A stretch of 64,000 bases of DNA from Sphingobacterium sp. lm-10 (GTDB lineage Bacteria; Bacteroidota; Bacteroidia; Sphingobacteriales; Sphingobacteriaceae), in the NCBI RefSeq assembly GCF_023554555.1, contig NZ_JAMJWC010000001.1:1-64000 (forward strand). Direction: 5' to 3'. The notes under the pieces were generated by a model that saw nothing but the letters and a program-made list of their open reading frames with translations, was not told where the DNA came from and ran no database searches. The translations under genes and the position numbers were made by a program. Positions 19,181 through 28,352 of the stretch are shown piece by piece; within the stretch, counting starts at the first letter, position 1; every line of letters starts with the position of its first letter.

Positions 19181-19214
19181 AACGAGCTGTTTAGCTATTT
19201 TAAGAGAAAGATAC

Positions 19215-19700
19215 ATGTTACGTTTAAGACGGGATTCGCTTTATAAGCTCAACTACTTATTAGTTGGGGTGCTATTATTGGCTTCCCTACTCGTGGTAAT
19301 CTATGCGGCGAGTCCGGAGAAGTTGATTGTAGGAGAGTGGAAAGAAGTCGGCTGGTATTTTGAAAAACCAGATTATCGCGTAGATGAGCAGAATTTTGCT
19401 CAGGTACTGGAGCAAAATGTTCGGATGGAGATTCTGGAAAAGTTAGAGATCTTGCACGTAGATCGTTGGATTTTTCGTGATGATGGAACATTAGAAGTGA
19501 ATGATTCATCGGTAGCGAATATGACCTGGTCTATCAAAGGACGTGGTCATATTCTGGAGATAAGCAGAGATGGTACACCCATTGAAAGTTTTCAGATTCA
19601 GACTTTGAGTAATAACCAAATGGAACTTCACCTCAATTTGGATATACAGATTAAAGGGGTGATAAAAATACTATTGGAAAGAGACGAATTAGGTAAGTAA
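19215..19700 (+). CDS. Membrane-anchored protein of unknown function
   Basis: 161 residues, not recognised. Residues 13-32 form one transmembrane or signal-anchor helix after a basic start. The soluble part begins LIVGEWKEVGWYF and continues with alternating beta-like strands (WIFRDDGTLEV, MTWSIKGRGHILEIS), a pattern reminiscent of lipocalin-like GEW domains. The stop is 1 nt before the next ATG, so the two are probably translated from one transcript. No function is proposed. Confidence 0.75.
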   Translation: MLRLRRDSLYKLNYLLVGVLLLASLLVVIYAASPEKLIVGEWKEVGWYFEKPDYRVDEQNFAQVLEQNVRMEILEKLEILHVDRWIFRDDGTLEVNDSSVANMTWSIKGRGHILEISRDGTPIESFQIQTLSNNQMELHLNLDIQIKGVIKILLERDELGK

Positions 19701-19701
19701 A

Positions 19702-20508
19702 ATGTTAAGAAAATATAGTAATCACCGAACCCAAGGAGATAATTTAAAGTTAGGCGCACTAACAGCACTCTCCGCCGGGATGACGAATGTTGTTTCGGTT
19801 ATTGTGTTCTTCTCCTACACCTCCAATATCACCGGCCATTATGCCGTATTTGCGCAAGAAGTGTCGCGAGGCAATATTTACCAGGGTGCTGTTGTACTTT
19901 TTTGGATTCTCTTGTTTTTCTCCGGTAGCTTCTTGTCAAATTTTGTCATCATTCAAGGTAAAGGACGTATCAGTCAGTATGCAGCACATGCTATTCCTAT
20001 CCTATTAGAATTTTTGGGAATACTCACTGTTGGAATTTACCTGCAGTTTTTTTATACCGATACCTTGTTAGAAACAGAATTCCTAGTCGGTATCCTACTT
20101 TTTGCTATGGGATTGCAAAACGGATTGACGGCCAGCATTTCTAATTCAGTGATTAAAACGACGCATCTAACAGGTCTCACGACAGATCTGGCTATATTGG
20201 TGTCTATGTTTACAAAGAGAACTAATCGAGGAGATGAGCAATTAGTGAAAAAATTTCATCTGCTGTTGGTGATTATGTCTTGCTACGTTGCCGGAGGTAT
20301 CATCAGTGGTATTTCCTATAATTTCTTGGGTAATTCTACCTTTTTCGTAGTTTGTTTTACCCTCATGTTTATAGCGTTTTATGATTTTTATAAGTTGAAG
20401 CGTACAAAAAAAGTCTACGGCCACAGGCACGATGCCCCGGAAGAAAATGAGCTGAGCTACGGCACGTTACAAGATAGAAGTAAAGATAACAACGACAGCA
20501 AAAAATAG
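19702..20508 (+). CDS. YoaK family (DUF1275) membrane protein
   Basis: 268 residues with six predicted membrane helices. Family motifs are SAGMTNVVS (about residues 25-33), SNITGHYAVFAQE and the later GLQNGLTASIS with KTTHLTGLTTDL. DUF1275/YoaK proteins are widespread with unknown transport role. Placed 1 nt after the previous gene; ends at a strong hairpin terminator. Confidence 0.88.
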   Translation: MLRKYSNHRTQGDNLKLGALTALSAGMTNVVSVIVFFSYTSNITGHYAVFAQEVSRGNIYQGAVVLFWILLFFSGSFLSNFVIIQGKGRISQYAAHAIPILLEFLGILTVGIYLQFFYTDTLLETEFLVGILLFAMGLQNGLTASISNSVIKTTHLTGLTTDLAILVSMFTKRTNRGDEQLVKKFHLLLVIMSCYVAGGIISGISYNFLGNSTFFVVCFTLMFIAFYDFYKLKRTKKVYGHRHDAPEENELSYGTLQDRSKDNNDSKK

Positions 20509-20509
20509 C

Positions 20510-20560
20510 TTTATAAAAAGAAGTCCCGATCTCAGTAAGATCGGGACTTCTTTTTATAAA
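20510..20560. terminator. Bidirectional terminator, 22-bp perfect stem
   Basis: Arms 20510-20531 and 20539-20560 are exact reverse complements around a 7-nt loop. GC core AAGTCCCGATC is flanked by A and T runs, so it can end transcription of both the YoaK gene and the convergent cupin gene. Confidence 0.93.
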
Positions 20561-20570
20561 GCAGAAAATA

Positions 20571-21074
20571 TTAACGACCAAAGTCATCTTGTACACGTAC
20601 GATATCCTCTTCGTCAGATGGCTTATCTACATCTGTATGCTGCCAGATCTCTGCTAACACACCGTAACCTTCCAAGCCCACCAAACGGTGACGTTCACCT
20701 TGACTCAAGCGAATCGTATCTTCCGGTTTCAACATCTTCAACTCGTGCTCCTCATCAGTGGGGCTGGTTACCACGCCTACTTCACCCTGCACTACGCGCC
20801 AGATTTCAGCACGTCTGTGATGATATTGCCATGAAAGTCTTTTATTTGGGCTAACCACTAGGATTTTAGGGCTCAATTTGCCGGAGATTTTCAAGTCTTG
20901 CACATCCAGCCCGTCAAAATATGTATTCGCAAATTCTTGCGCCTGATCTTCATTGATGACAAAGAAACCACCCCATGGACGAGTTTGATCAATTTTATCA
21001 ATACCGAAGCCTTCGCTGGTTAATTTTTCTTCAATTTGCTTAAAAAGTTCGCTTTTATCAGTGTATGTTGTCAT
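20571..21074 (-). CDS. Cupin protein, mannose-6-phosphate isomerase type II-like
   Basis: A 167-residue single-cupin protein. The N-terminal RPWGGFFVI resembles the RPWG motif of the MPI/GMP cupin domain. The metal-site motif is WQYHHRRAEIWRVVQG (about residues 82-97), with later GERHRLVG. Similar Bacteroidota proteins are annotated as phosphoheptose or mannose-6-phosphate isomerase-like cupins; real substrate unknown. Leftward, alone between the shared terminator and the divergent helicase gene. Confidence 0.8.
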   Translation of the reverse strand: MTTYTDKSELFKQIEEKLTSEGFGIDKIDQTRPWGGFFVINEDQAQEFANTYFDGLDVQDLKISGKLSPKILVVSPNKRLSWQYHHRRAEIWRVVQGEVGVVTSPTDEEHELKMLKPEDTIRLSQGERHRLVGLEGYGVLAEIWQHTDVDKPSDEEDIVRVQDDFGR

Positions 21075-21161
21075 CTATTATTTGTTTTTCAAGTGAATAT
21101 AGGATTTCTCTATAAAACGGCCAAAATATTGTGAAAACTCCCTGCCGGAATGAAATATTTG

Positions 21162-21169
21162 TAGCTTTG
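21162..21169 (+). promoter_or_regulatory. -7 box directly before the helicase start
   Basis: TAGCTTTG fits TAnnTTTG; only 6 nt separate it from the ATG at 21176, implying a leaderless transcript. No ideally spaced -33 TTG. Confidence 0.6.
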
Positions 21170-21175
21170 TAACTT

Positions 21176-23386
21176 ATGGCAATGGAAATTTTAGACACCG
21201 ATAACCCATCATTTTTACAAGCAGTAGCCTTCGTCAATCAAACCAATCAACCGCTGTTTCTCACCGGAAAGGCAGGTACGGGTAAGACTACTTTTCTAAA
21301 ATATATACAGCAGAATTGCTTCAAAAAAATGGCAATCACCGCACCGACTGGCGTAGCAGCGATGCATGCGGGTGGCACTACCTTGCATGCGCTGTTTTGG
21401 TTGCCTTTTGGTACCTTCATAGAAGATTATCCAATCCAGTGGGATCAGACAGATAGCCATATTTATAATAAAAGTCGTTTGTTTAGCACCATTAAGCTCA
21501 CCAAACAACGCCGTGCTATTTTGCAGGAATTAGAATTATTGGTGATCGATGAAGTATCTATGGTTCGCGCTGATACGCTGGATGCGATCGACGTGATTTT
21601 GAAATCAGTGAGGCGTGATATGCGCCCGTTCGGTGGTTTGCAGGTGCTCTTTATTGGTGACTTATATCAATTGCCACCAGTCGTACGCGATCATGAATGG
21701 CAAGTGCTACGCGATCATTATTCCAGTCCTTTCTTTTTCGATGCGAAAGTTTTACGCGAGCATCCGCCAGTAATCCTGGAATTGCAAAAAATCTACCGCC
21801 AAAAGGATGATCACTTTATCAACATCTTAAACAATATTCGAAATAATCAAACGACGGCGGAAGATCTGGCTAAATTGAATAGCTATTATCAGACAGACTT
21901 CGTTCCTGCGAAAGGAGAACAATACATTACACTAACCTCACATAATCGGTTAGCAGATCAGATCAATCAAGAAGCTTTACAGCATCTGCCTGGAAAGCTG
22001 TTTAATGTAAAAGCGGTGGTGAAAGACGATTTTCAGCAAGGATCTTTCCCTACAGAAGAAACGCTTACCCTAAAGGAGGGTGCGCAGGTGATGTTTATCA
22101 AAAACGATGTCGGCGAAGATCGCAAATTCTTTAACGGGAAGATCGGCACGGTGAAAGCGCTGAAGATGGATCAGCAGCAGGTGGTGGTGAGTTTTGCAGA
22201 CGGTTCAGACGATGTGGTCGTGAAACGTGAAACCTGGGAAAACATCAAATACAGTTATAATAAAGGAGATGATAAGATCGAAGAGACGATTATGGGTACG
22301 TTCTCTCAATTTCCGTTGCGTCTGGCTTGGGCTATTACCATTCATAAAAGCCAGGGTTTAACTTTTGATCGGGCGATCATCGATGCGGGTACATCCTTTG
22401 CTGCCGGACAGGTTTACGTAGCGCTGTCTCGTCTGCGCGGTCTGGAAGGGCTAGTATTGCGCAGCCCGATTGTCTCGCATGCCATTCGTACCGATGCTCA
22501 GGTGGTCAATTATATGGATCGGGCATTGGATACCGATAGATTGCAGCACGTATTGCAACAGTACCAGCGCCAGTACTTAGGGCAGATCTTATTGCATAGC
22601 TTTCGGTGGGCTAGTCTGGTAGAATCGACTGAGGGGCAGGCGATCGCTTTGGAAGAACGAAATATTGATAGCAAAGAAGAAGCTCAAGCCTTTTTTAATA
22701 CGTTGCTGCAACAGCTTAAAACACAGGAAAGCGTTGCCAATAAGTTTGTGACGCAACTTTACAATATGTTCCGAGATGCCGCAAATGTCAATTATGAAGA
22801 TATTCATGGGCGTGCAAATTCTGCAGTGGGTTGGTTTTTACCTAAAATGGAAACCGAACTGATCGAGCCGATGGAAAAACATATTGCCGAATGGCAAATT
22901 AAGAAGAGAACAAAAAAATACATCACAGAAATAAAAGCTATCCTGTTAGATTATAAACGCAAGTACGAGCAAATCAAGCATAGCCTTACTATTGCGGAAG
23001 TGCTGACTGGAGATATTACCCTGCTGTCGCATGATTTACTTCAGACAAAGAAGGTAAAGGATGATTCTGTCGCGAATATAGCCAGTGACGAAATGCCAAC
23101 CGATACCAAGGGTATCAGCTTAGTCATGTATCAGGATGGAGCTTCTATTGAGCAGATTGCAGAAAAACGTGGGATGGTAGCTGGTACGATCTATGGTCAT
23201 CTTATCCACTTTGTCGGAGAAGAGATCGATGCCGAAGATTTGATTGATAAAGATAAGCTGGATCGGGTATTAGCTGTTTTACGGGAAAACGAAGGCAAAT
23301 CATCGTCCGAAATTAAAGTAATTCTGGGTAGCAATTTTGATTATCCAGACATCCGTATCGGACAAAAAGTATTGGGATTAGGGTAG
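21176..23386 (+). CDS. Pif1/RecD-like ATP-dependent DNA helicase with C-terminal HTH domain
   Basis: 736-residue superfamily 1B helicase. Walker A is GKAGTGKTT (31-39), Walker B LVIDEVSMV (near 121), and the Pif1-type motif ITIHKSQGLTFDRA and QVYVALSRLRGLEGL lie near 385-425. The C-terminal part (about 640-736: ISLVMYQDGASIEQIAEKRG...) is an HTH_40-like winged domain also found at the end of RecQ helicases. This arrangement is common in Bacteroidota; a role in replication or repair is inferred, not known. A second ATG at 21182 is possible. Confidence 0.88.
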   Translation: MAMEILDTDNPSFLQAVAFVNQTNQPLFLTGKAGTGKTTFLKYIQQNCFKKMAITAPTGVAAMHAGGTTLHALFWLPFGTFIEDYPIQWDQTDSHIYNKSRLFSTIKLTKQRRAILQELELLVIDEVSMVRADTLDAIDVILKSVRRDMRPFGGLQVLFIGDLYQLPPVVRDHEWQVLRDHYSSPFFFDAKVLREHPPVILELQKIYRQKDDHFINILNNIRNNQTTAEDLAKLNSYYQTDFVPAKGEQYITLTSHNRLADQINQEALQHLPGKLFNVKAVVKDDFQQGSFPTEETLTLKEGAQVMFIKNDVGEDRKFFNGKIGTVKALKMDQQQVVVSFADGSDDVVVKRETWENIKYSYNKGDDKIEETIMGTFSQFPLRLAWAITIHKSQGLTFDRAIIDAGTSFAAGQVYVALSRLRGLEGLVLRSPIVSHAIRTDAQVVNYMDRALDTDRLQHVLQQYQRQYLGQILLHSFRWASLVESTEGQAIALEERNIDSKEEAQAFFNTLLQQLKTQESVANKFVTQLYNMFRDAANVNYEDIHGRANSAVGWFLPKMETELIEPMEKHIAEWQIKKRTKKYITEIKAILLDYKRKYEQIKHSLTIAEVLTGDITLLSHDLLQTKKVKDDSVANIASDEMPTDTKGISLVMYQDGASIEQIAEKRGMVAGTIYGHLIHFVGEEIDAEDLIDKDKLDRVLAVLRENEGKSSSEIKVILGSNFDYPDIRIGQKVLGLG

Positions 23387-23429
23387 GAGAGCGCAATAAT
23401 GTATATTTGTCGACCGGATAAAAACAAGC

Positions 23430-23654
23430 ATGTCATCTAAAGAAAAAAGGAAAGCAAACAAATGGTTAGTTTTTGTCAGTATGCCCTTTCAAATGGGGGC
23501 TACTATTTACTTGTTTTACTGGGTTGGGCAATGGTTAGATAATAGGTATGAAGTTAGTGGAGAATGGTGGATGAAGGGATTTACCTTAATAGGAGTAGGG
23601 GTTTCCTTATATCATTTTATCCGACTGGTAAACTATGTGAATCGTGATGAATAA
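23430..23654 (+). CDS. atpZ: AtpZ/AtpI family protein
   Basis: A 74-residue protein with two membrane helices (about residues 14-32 and 46-65) and a basic N-terminus, the pattern of AtpZ/AtpI proteins that precede F0 genes and may aid c-ring assembly or Mg2+ supply. A TATATTTG -7 box at 23402-23409 probably starts this operon. It overlaps the next gene by 8 nt. Confidence 0.82.
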   Translation: MSSKEKRKANKWLVFVSMPFQMGATIYLFYWVGQWLDNRYEVSGEWWMKGFTLIGVGVSLYHFIRLVNYVNRDE

Positions 23655-24057
23655 ATATCTTAAATCTTTGTTGCTAGTACTGCGTTTTGCAGTGGTTGTA
23701 TTTGTAATACACTACAGTTTCGAATACTTGCTAAAATTGTCGGATGGATGGAGTGGTACAGGTCATTCTTTACTTGGTTTGTATGCCTTTCAGACTTTGC
23801 TCAGCGTATTCGTCGCGATGATGATTTTGTTGGCACAATATGCGATGCCCAAAAACCTAGGCTTTATCTTTCTGGGGTTAATTTTCCTAAAGGCTATTGC
23901 GGGTTATCTTTTTATACGGGGAGGCTTGGAAATGTCTAGTGACAAATTTTTGGCAACGCACTTCCTCGTGACCTATTTCCTGTTTCTTTTTATGGATGTA
24001 TTTATGGCCTATCGTGCTATAAATCAGGCAGAGCCGAATCATGGAACTAAATTTTAA
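23647..24057 (+). CDS. Small four-helix membrane protein, second AtpI-like gene of the atp operon
   Basis: 136 residues from the ATG at 23647 (a GTG lies one codon upstream), with four hydrophobic segments. It is fixed between atpZ and atpB in related genomes and has AtpI-like size and topology, but the sequence carries no motif I can assign. The 8-nt overlap with atpZ suggests translational coupling. Confidence 0.72.
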   Translation: MNKYLKSLLLVLRFAVVVFVIHYSFEYLLKLSDGWSGTGHSLLGLYAFQTLLSVFVAMMILLAQYAMPKNLGFIFLGLIFLKAIAGYLFIRGGLEMSSDKFLATHFLVTYFLFLFMDVFMAYRAINQAEPNHGTKF

Positions 24058-24098
24058 TAAAAGTTCCGATAAATGGTTATATATGCCAAAGAAAGTTG

Positions 24099-24106
24099 TA
24101 TTTTTG
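24099..24106 (+). promoter_or_regulatory. Possible internal -7 box before atpB
   Basis: TATTTTTG lies 33 nt before the atpB ATG, so F0F1 genes may have their own start in addition to the atpZ promoter. No -33 TTG. Confidence 0.4.
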
Positions 24107-24139
24107 CGCAAAATTTTTGTTTTTCAATCGAAATCTAAA

Positions 24140-25225
24140 ATGCTAAATTTTAAGAAAGCACTTATCCTTTTCACAGTATTTTTACTTGCTGTAAGTCCAT
24201 TTTCACTACGCGCAGAGGATGCGCATCAGGAGGGTTCTCGCAGTAAAGAAGAAGAAATTTCCCATCACATCCAGCATCACTTACAAGATGAGCATTACTT
24301 TTCGTTGTTCGTAGACAGTGAGGAAGGTGTACATTATGGGTTTCCTTTACCAGTAATACTGATTGACAATGGATTAAAAGTGTTTTCATCTGCCGAATTT
24401 CATCATGGTGAGCATACTGTGGAGAAAGACGGTAACTTTTACACGTTGTACCACGGCAAAATTTACAAAACAGATGCTGCGGGCACGTTGGATATGGATG
24501 AGCATAATCATCCTACAAATGCTAAACCATTAGACTTTTCGATCACCAAGAATGTGGTCGGTCTAATGCTTGCGGCATTGCTGCTATTTGTTGGATTCAT
24601 TGGCTTAGCCAAAACATATAAAAAAGGAGCAAATAATTTGCCGAAAGGTATGGGTCGCGTCTTGGAGCCATTAGTACTTTATGTACGTGATGAGATGGCT
24701 ATTCCCAATATCGGACACCGTTACAAAGAGTTTATGCCGTATCTATTGTCGGTATTCTTCTTAATATTTTTGTTAAACCTTCTAGGTTTGACACCGCTAG
24801 GCTTTAACGTAACAGGTAACATCACTGTCACTTTATGTTTGGCCTTGTTTACTTTTTTCATTACGACGTTCAAAGCCAATAAAGATTACTGGAAGCATAT
24901 TTTCTGGATGCCAGGTGTGCCGGTTCCATTCAAATTTGTATTGGCTCCAATCGAGGTGCTGGGTATGTTTACCAAGCCGTTCTCCTTGATGCTTCGTTTG
25001 TTTGCCAATATCACCGCAGGGCACTCTGTTGTGATGGGATTGATTGCTATCGTATATTTGTTCCAGCAGCAATTGACAATCCCAGGTAGTATTGGTGTTT
25101 CGATGCTGTTAACATTGTTATTGTTTTTCTTGGAATTATTGGTTGCCTTCTTGCAGGCCTTTATTTTTACGATGTTATCATCATTATTTATAGGTATGGC
25201 CGTAGAAGAACACGCCCATCATTAA
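24140..25225 (+). CDS. atpB: ATP synthase F0 subunit a, with exported N-terminal extension
   Basis: Proton half-channel subunit of F0. The core shows the conserved arginine helix SLMLRLFANITAGH and the last helices FLELLVAFLQAFIFTML. The 361-residue protein is ~90 longer than E. coli subunit a: residues 1-22 look like a signal peptide (ending LRAED), followed by a His-rich acidic stretch (HHIQHHLQDEHY, HHGEHTVEKDG, DEHNHP) before the first core helix near 145. Such extensions are usual in Bacteroidota. Start at 24140 chosen because it opens with the signal peptide; an upstream in-frame ATG at 24041 overlaps the previous gene. Confidence 0.93.
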   Translation: MLNFKKALILFTVFLLAVSPFSLRAEDAHQEGSRSKEEEISHHIQHHLQDEHYFSLFVDSEEGVHYGFPLPVILIDNGLKVFSSAEFHHGEHTVEKDGNFYTLYHGKIYKTDAAGTLDMDEHNHPTNAKPLDFSITKNVVGLMLAALLLFVGFIGLAKTYKKGANNLPKGMGRVLEPLVLYVRDEMAIPNIGHRYKEFMPYLLSVFFLIFLLNLLGLTPLGFNVTGNITVTLCLALFTFFITTFKANKDYWKHIFWMPGVPVPFKFVLAPIEVLGMFTKPFSLMLRLFANITAGHSVVMGLIAIVYLFQQQLTIPGSIGVSMLLTLLLFFLELLVAFLQAFIFTMLSSLFIGMAVEEHAHH

Positions 25226-25262
25226 ACCGCATTTTTTTGTTAAATTTTATAAATTAATTATT

Positions 25263-25451
25263 ATGTACAACTTAATTGGAGCAGGTCTTATCGTAATTGG
25301 TGCAGGCTTAGGTTTGGGTAAAATCGGTGGTTCAGCTATGGAAGCTATCGCTCGTCAGCCAGAAGCAGCATCTAAAATTCAGACTGCTATGATTATCATC
25401 GGTGCCTTAGTAGAAGGTTTGGCATTCGGTGCTTTGATCTTGGGTAAATAA
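25263..25451 (+). CDS. atpE: ATP synthase F0 subunit c
   Basis: 62-residue hairpin of two membrane helices joined by the ARQPE polar loop (residues 35-39). The ion-carrying carboxylate is the Glu in ALVEGLAFGAL. Forms the rotor ring. It is short for the family. A perfect 16-bp hairpin follows the gene, see separate entry. Confidence 0.97.
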   Translation: MYNLIGAGLIVIGAGLGLGKIGGSAMEAIARQPEAASKIQTAMIIIGALVEGLAFGALILGK

Positions 25452-25472
25452 GCTCAGATCATTTTAAAGTAC

Positions 25473-25509
25473 AAACCTAGTTTGCAACGGTTGGTTGCAA
25501 ACTAGGTTT
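25473..25509 (+). other. Intercistronic 16-bp hairpin between atpE and atpF
   Basis: Arms 25473-25488 and 25494-25509 (AAACCTAGTTTGCAAC and its exact complement) enclose a 5-nt loop. No T run follows, so it is more likely an mRNA processing or stabilising element, or a partial terminator, than a full stop. It lies where extra c-subunit expression is needed. Confidence 0.8.
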
Positions 25510-25560
25510 AACTAAATGCAACAAAAAAGAAAAATATAACAGTTTAGACTACACATTATA

Positions 25561-26061
25561 ATGGAAGCACTTATTAATCAGTTTTCGTACGGCTTGTTCT
25601 TTTGGCAATTGATCATCCTGCTTATTGTCATCTTTATTTTGGGCAAATTTGCGTGGAAACCTATTATCAATGCCCTAGAAGAGCGTGAGAATGGTATTGC
25701 CGATGCATTGGCTTCTGCCGAAAAGGCAAAGTTGGAAATGGCTCGTCTTACTAATGAGAACGAACAATTGCTGAAAGAAGCGCGTGAAGAGCGTGACTTA
25801 ATTTTAAAAGAAGCAAAAGAATTGAAAGATAAGATCGTTGCCGAGGCCAAATTACATGCACAAACAGAAGGTGCTCGTCTTATTGAGGATGCTAAGCGGG
25901 AGATCGACGAACAAAAACTACGTGCACTGGCGGAAGTTAAATCTGAGGTTTCTTCTCTATCTTTGGATATTGCTCGGAAGGTGTTGACTAAAGAATTTGC
26001 AGATCAATCCAAGCAGGAGTCCTTAGTAGCAGACCTGCTAAAAGATGTTAAGTTAAGCTAG
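25561..26061 (+). CDS. atpF: ATP synthase F0 subunit b
   Basis: 166 residues: one N-terminal membrane helix (about 9-29) ending FAWKPI, then a long charged helix of the stator stalk (EERENGIADALASAEKAK...). Peripheral stalk connecting F0 to subunit delta. 109 nt after atpE, 24 nt before atpH. Confidence 0.96.
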   Translation: MEALINQFSYGLFFWQLIILLIVIFILGKFAWKPIINALEERENGIADALASAEKAKLEMARLTNENEQLLKEAREERDLILKEAKELKDKIVAEAKLHAQTEGARLIEDAKREIDEQKLRALAEVKSEVSSLSLDIARKVLTKEFADQSKQESLVADLLKDVKLS

Positions 26062-26085
26062 TTCATCCATTATTAAAGTATTTCT

Positions 26086-26634
26086 ATGTCAGTATTTACG
26101 GTTGCTTCACGTTATGCCAAATCATTAATCGACCTCTCGAAAGAGCAAGGTAATTTGGATGCAGTGAAGAACGATATGGAGCAGTTTATTGCGATTGTAA
26201 AAGAGAGCTCTGAATTAGCCGCTGTTCTAAAGAATCCGATTATCAAACAAGATAAAAAAAGAAGTATTTTGTCTGCCTTGTTTGATGGAAAGGTAGAGCC
26301 GTCGGTGATGAGTTTCTTCCATATGCTGGTAGCAAAAGGTCGTGCGGGTATTTTGAACGACGTGGCGATCGAATTTCTTCGTGAATACCGCGTTGAGAAA
26401 GGAATTGTACAGGCTACAGTAACCTCTGCAGTACCTTTATCGGAAGAAAACCTTTCGCTTTTGAAGACACAGATTGCCAGTGAGATCAAAGCGAAAGAAG
26501 TGGTGCTTAACAACAAAGTTGATAAAGCCTTAATTGGCGGATTTGTCATCAAAGTTGGAGACCGTCAGGTAGATGTGAGCATTGCCGGCAGATTAAATAA
26601 ATTGGAGAAACACTTTGCTGCAAACGTTATCTAG
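26086..26634 (+). CDS. atpH: ATP synthase F1 subunit delta
   Basis: 182 residues with the delta signature: ASRYAKSLIDLSKEQG at the N-terminus, LKNPII in the middle and IGGFVIKVGDRQVDVSI near the C-terminus. Links the b stalk to the alpha3beta3 head. Confidence 0.96.
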   Translation: MSVFTVASRYAKSLIDLSKEQGNLDAVKNDMEQFIAIVKESSELAAVLKNPIIKQDKKRSILSALFDGKVEPSVMSFFHMLVAKGRAGILNDVAIEFLREYRVEKGIVQATVTSAVPLSEENLSLLKTQIASEIKAKEVVLNNKVDKALIGGFVIKVGDRQVDVSIAGRLNKLEKHFAANVI

Positions 26635-26694
26635 GTTAGGTAGCTGTGTAGCGATAAGTATAAATTAAATTCAAAACCCCCTTATAATAATAAA

Positions 26695-28269
26695 ATGATA
26701 GAGGTAAGACCAGATGAGGTTTCGGCAATTCTTAGGGAGCAATTGTCAGGCTTTAAATCAGACGCGGAACTCGAGGAAGTAGGTACCGTATTGCAAGTCG
26801 GTGACGGTATCGCTCGCATCTATGGATTGACGAAAGTACAGTCCGGTGAATTGGTTGAATTTGAAAATGGATTGCAAGGTATCGTTTTGAACTTGGAAGA
26901 AGACAACGTGGGTGTTGTAATCTTGGGTTCATCGGATGAGATCAAAGAAGGTGATACCATCAAACGTACCAACCGTATCGCATCTATCAAGGTAGGTGAA
27001 GGATTATTGGGTCGTGTGGTGAATACATTAGGTCAGCCTATCGACGGTAAAGGAGCTATTGTAGGCGAAACGTATGAAATGCCAATCGAGCGTAAAGCGC
27101 CAGGCGTTATCTACCGTCAGCCGGTAACAGAGCCTTTGCAAACTGGTATCAAAGCAATTGATGCGATGATCCCGGTTGGACGTGGCCAGCGGGAGTTGGT
27201 TATCGGTGACCGCCAGACAGGTAAAACTGCGGTGTGTATCGATACCATCATCAACCAAAAAGAATTCTACGAAGCTGGCGAGCCAGTATTTTGTATATAT
27301 GTAGCTGTTGGACAGAAGAACTCTACTGTAGCGAACATCGTTCGTACGTTAGAGGAAAATGGTGCTATGGCTTATACCGTAGTAATCGCGGCGTCAGCGG
27401 CAGATCCTGCGCCGATGCAGTTCTATGCACCAATGGCTGGAGCTGCTATCGGAGAGTTTTTCCGTGATACAGGTCGCCCTGCATTGATCGTTTATGATGA
27501 TTTGTCTAAGCAAGCTGTAGCATACCGTGAGGTTTCTCTATTGTTGAAACGTCCTCCTGGACGTGAGGCGTACCCAGGTGATGTATTTTACCTTCACTCC
27601 CGTTTATTGGAGCGTGCAGCGAAGATCAATGCCAATGACGAGATCGCGGCTTCTATGAATGATTTGCCAGAATCTATCAAGCATTTGGTAAAAGGTGGTG
27701 GTTCATTAACGGCGTTGCCAATCATTGAAACACAAGCTGGAGACGTATCAGCATACATTCCTACCAACGTAATTTCCATTACCGATGGTCAGATTTTCTT
27801 GGAGTCTAACTTGTTCAACGCAGGTATTCGTCCGGCGATCAACGTAGGTATTTCGGTATCTCGTGTAGGTGGTAATGCGCAGATCAAATCCATGAAAAAA
27901 GTTGCAGGTACGTTGAAGTTGGATCAAGCGCAGTACCGCGAGCTAGAGGCGTTCTCTAAATTCGGTTCAGATCTAGATGCGGCTACAAAAGCAGTATTAG
28001 ATAAAGGATCTCGTAACGTAGAGATTTTGAAGCAAGGCCAGTTCTCTCCAGTTGCGGTAGAGAAACAAGTCGCGATTATCTACATCGGTACCAAAGGTTT
28101 GTTGCGCAGTATTCCTGTCAAAGAAGTTCGTCAGTTTGAAGAAGAATATGTTACTCAGTTAGAGCAACGTCATCCAGAAGTGTTGGCCGCTCTGAAAGCA
28201 GGAAAATTCTCTGAAGAACAAACAAGCGTATTAGAAAAAGTAGCTAAAGAATTAGCGTCTAAATATTAA
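26695..28269 (+). CDS. atpA: ATP synthase F1 subunit alpha
   Basis: 524-residue nucleotide-binding, non-catalytic F1 subunit. P-loop GDRQTGKTA at about residues 171-179 and the signature [14 protein letters not shown] near 376-389. Preceded by a 60-nt gap after atpH. Confidence 0.98.
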   Translation: MIEVRPDEVSAILREQLSGFKSDAELEEVGTVLQVGDGIARIYGLTKVQSGELVEFENGLQGIVLNLEEDNVGVVILGSSDEIKEGDTIKRTNRIASIKVGEGLLGRVVNTLGQPIDGKGAIVGETYEMPIERKAPGVIYRQPVTEPLQTGIKAIDAMIPVGRGQRELVIGDRQTGKTAVCIDTIINQKEFYEAGEPVFCIYVAVGQKNSTVANIVRTLEENGAMAYTVVIAASAADPAPMQFYAPMAGAAIGEFFRDTGRPALIVYDDLSKQAVAYREVSLLLKRPPGREAYPGDVFYLHSRLLERAAKINANDEIAASMNDLPESIKHLVKGGGSLTALPIIETQAGDVSAYIPTNVISITDGQIFLESNLFNAGIRPAINVGISVSRVGGNAQIKSMKKVAGTLKLDQAQYRELEAFSKFGSDLDAATKAVLDKGSRNVEILKQGQFSPVAVEKQVAIIYIGTKGLLRSIPVKEVRQFEEEYVTQLEQRHPEVLAALKAGKFSEEQTSVLEKVAKELASKY

Positions 28270-28271
28270 TT

Positions 28272-28350
28272 TTTAGATAGGAGATAAAAGATAGGAGATT
28301 TGAGATTTTTCTCATTTCTCCTATCTCATTACTCATATCTTACATCTAAA
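28272..28350 (+). other. Large dyad of GATAGGAGAT repeats between atpA and atpG
   Basis: Two direct copies of AGATAGGAGAT (28275-28285, 28289-28299) are answered by complementary TCTCCTATC and further ATC segments. The inner hairpin is 28290-28304 with 28311-28325, interrupted by one TT/TT mismatch. Outer arms TTTAGAT (28272-28278) and ATCTAAA (28344-28350) close the structure 2 nt before the atpG ATG. The simple composition looks like a dispersed intergenic repeat of the REP kind. Confidence 0.75.
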
Positions 28351-28352
28351 AT

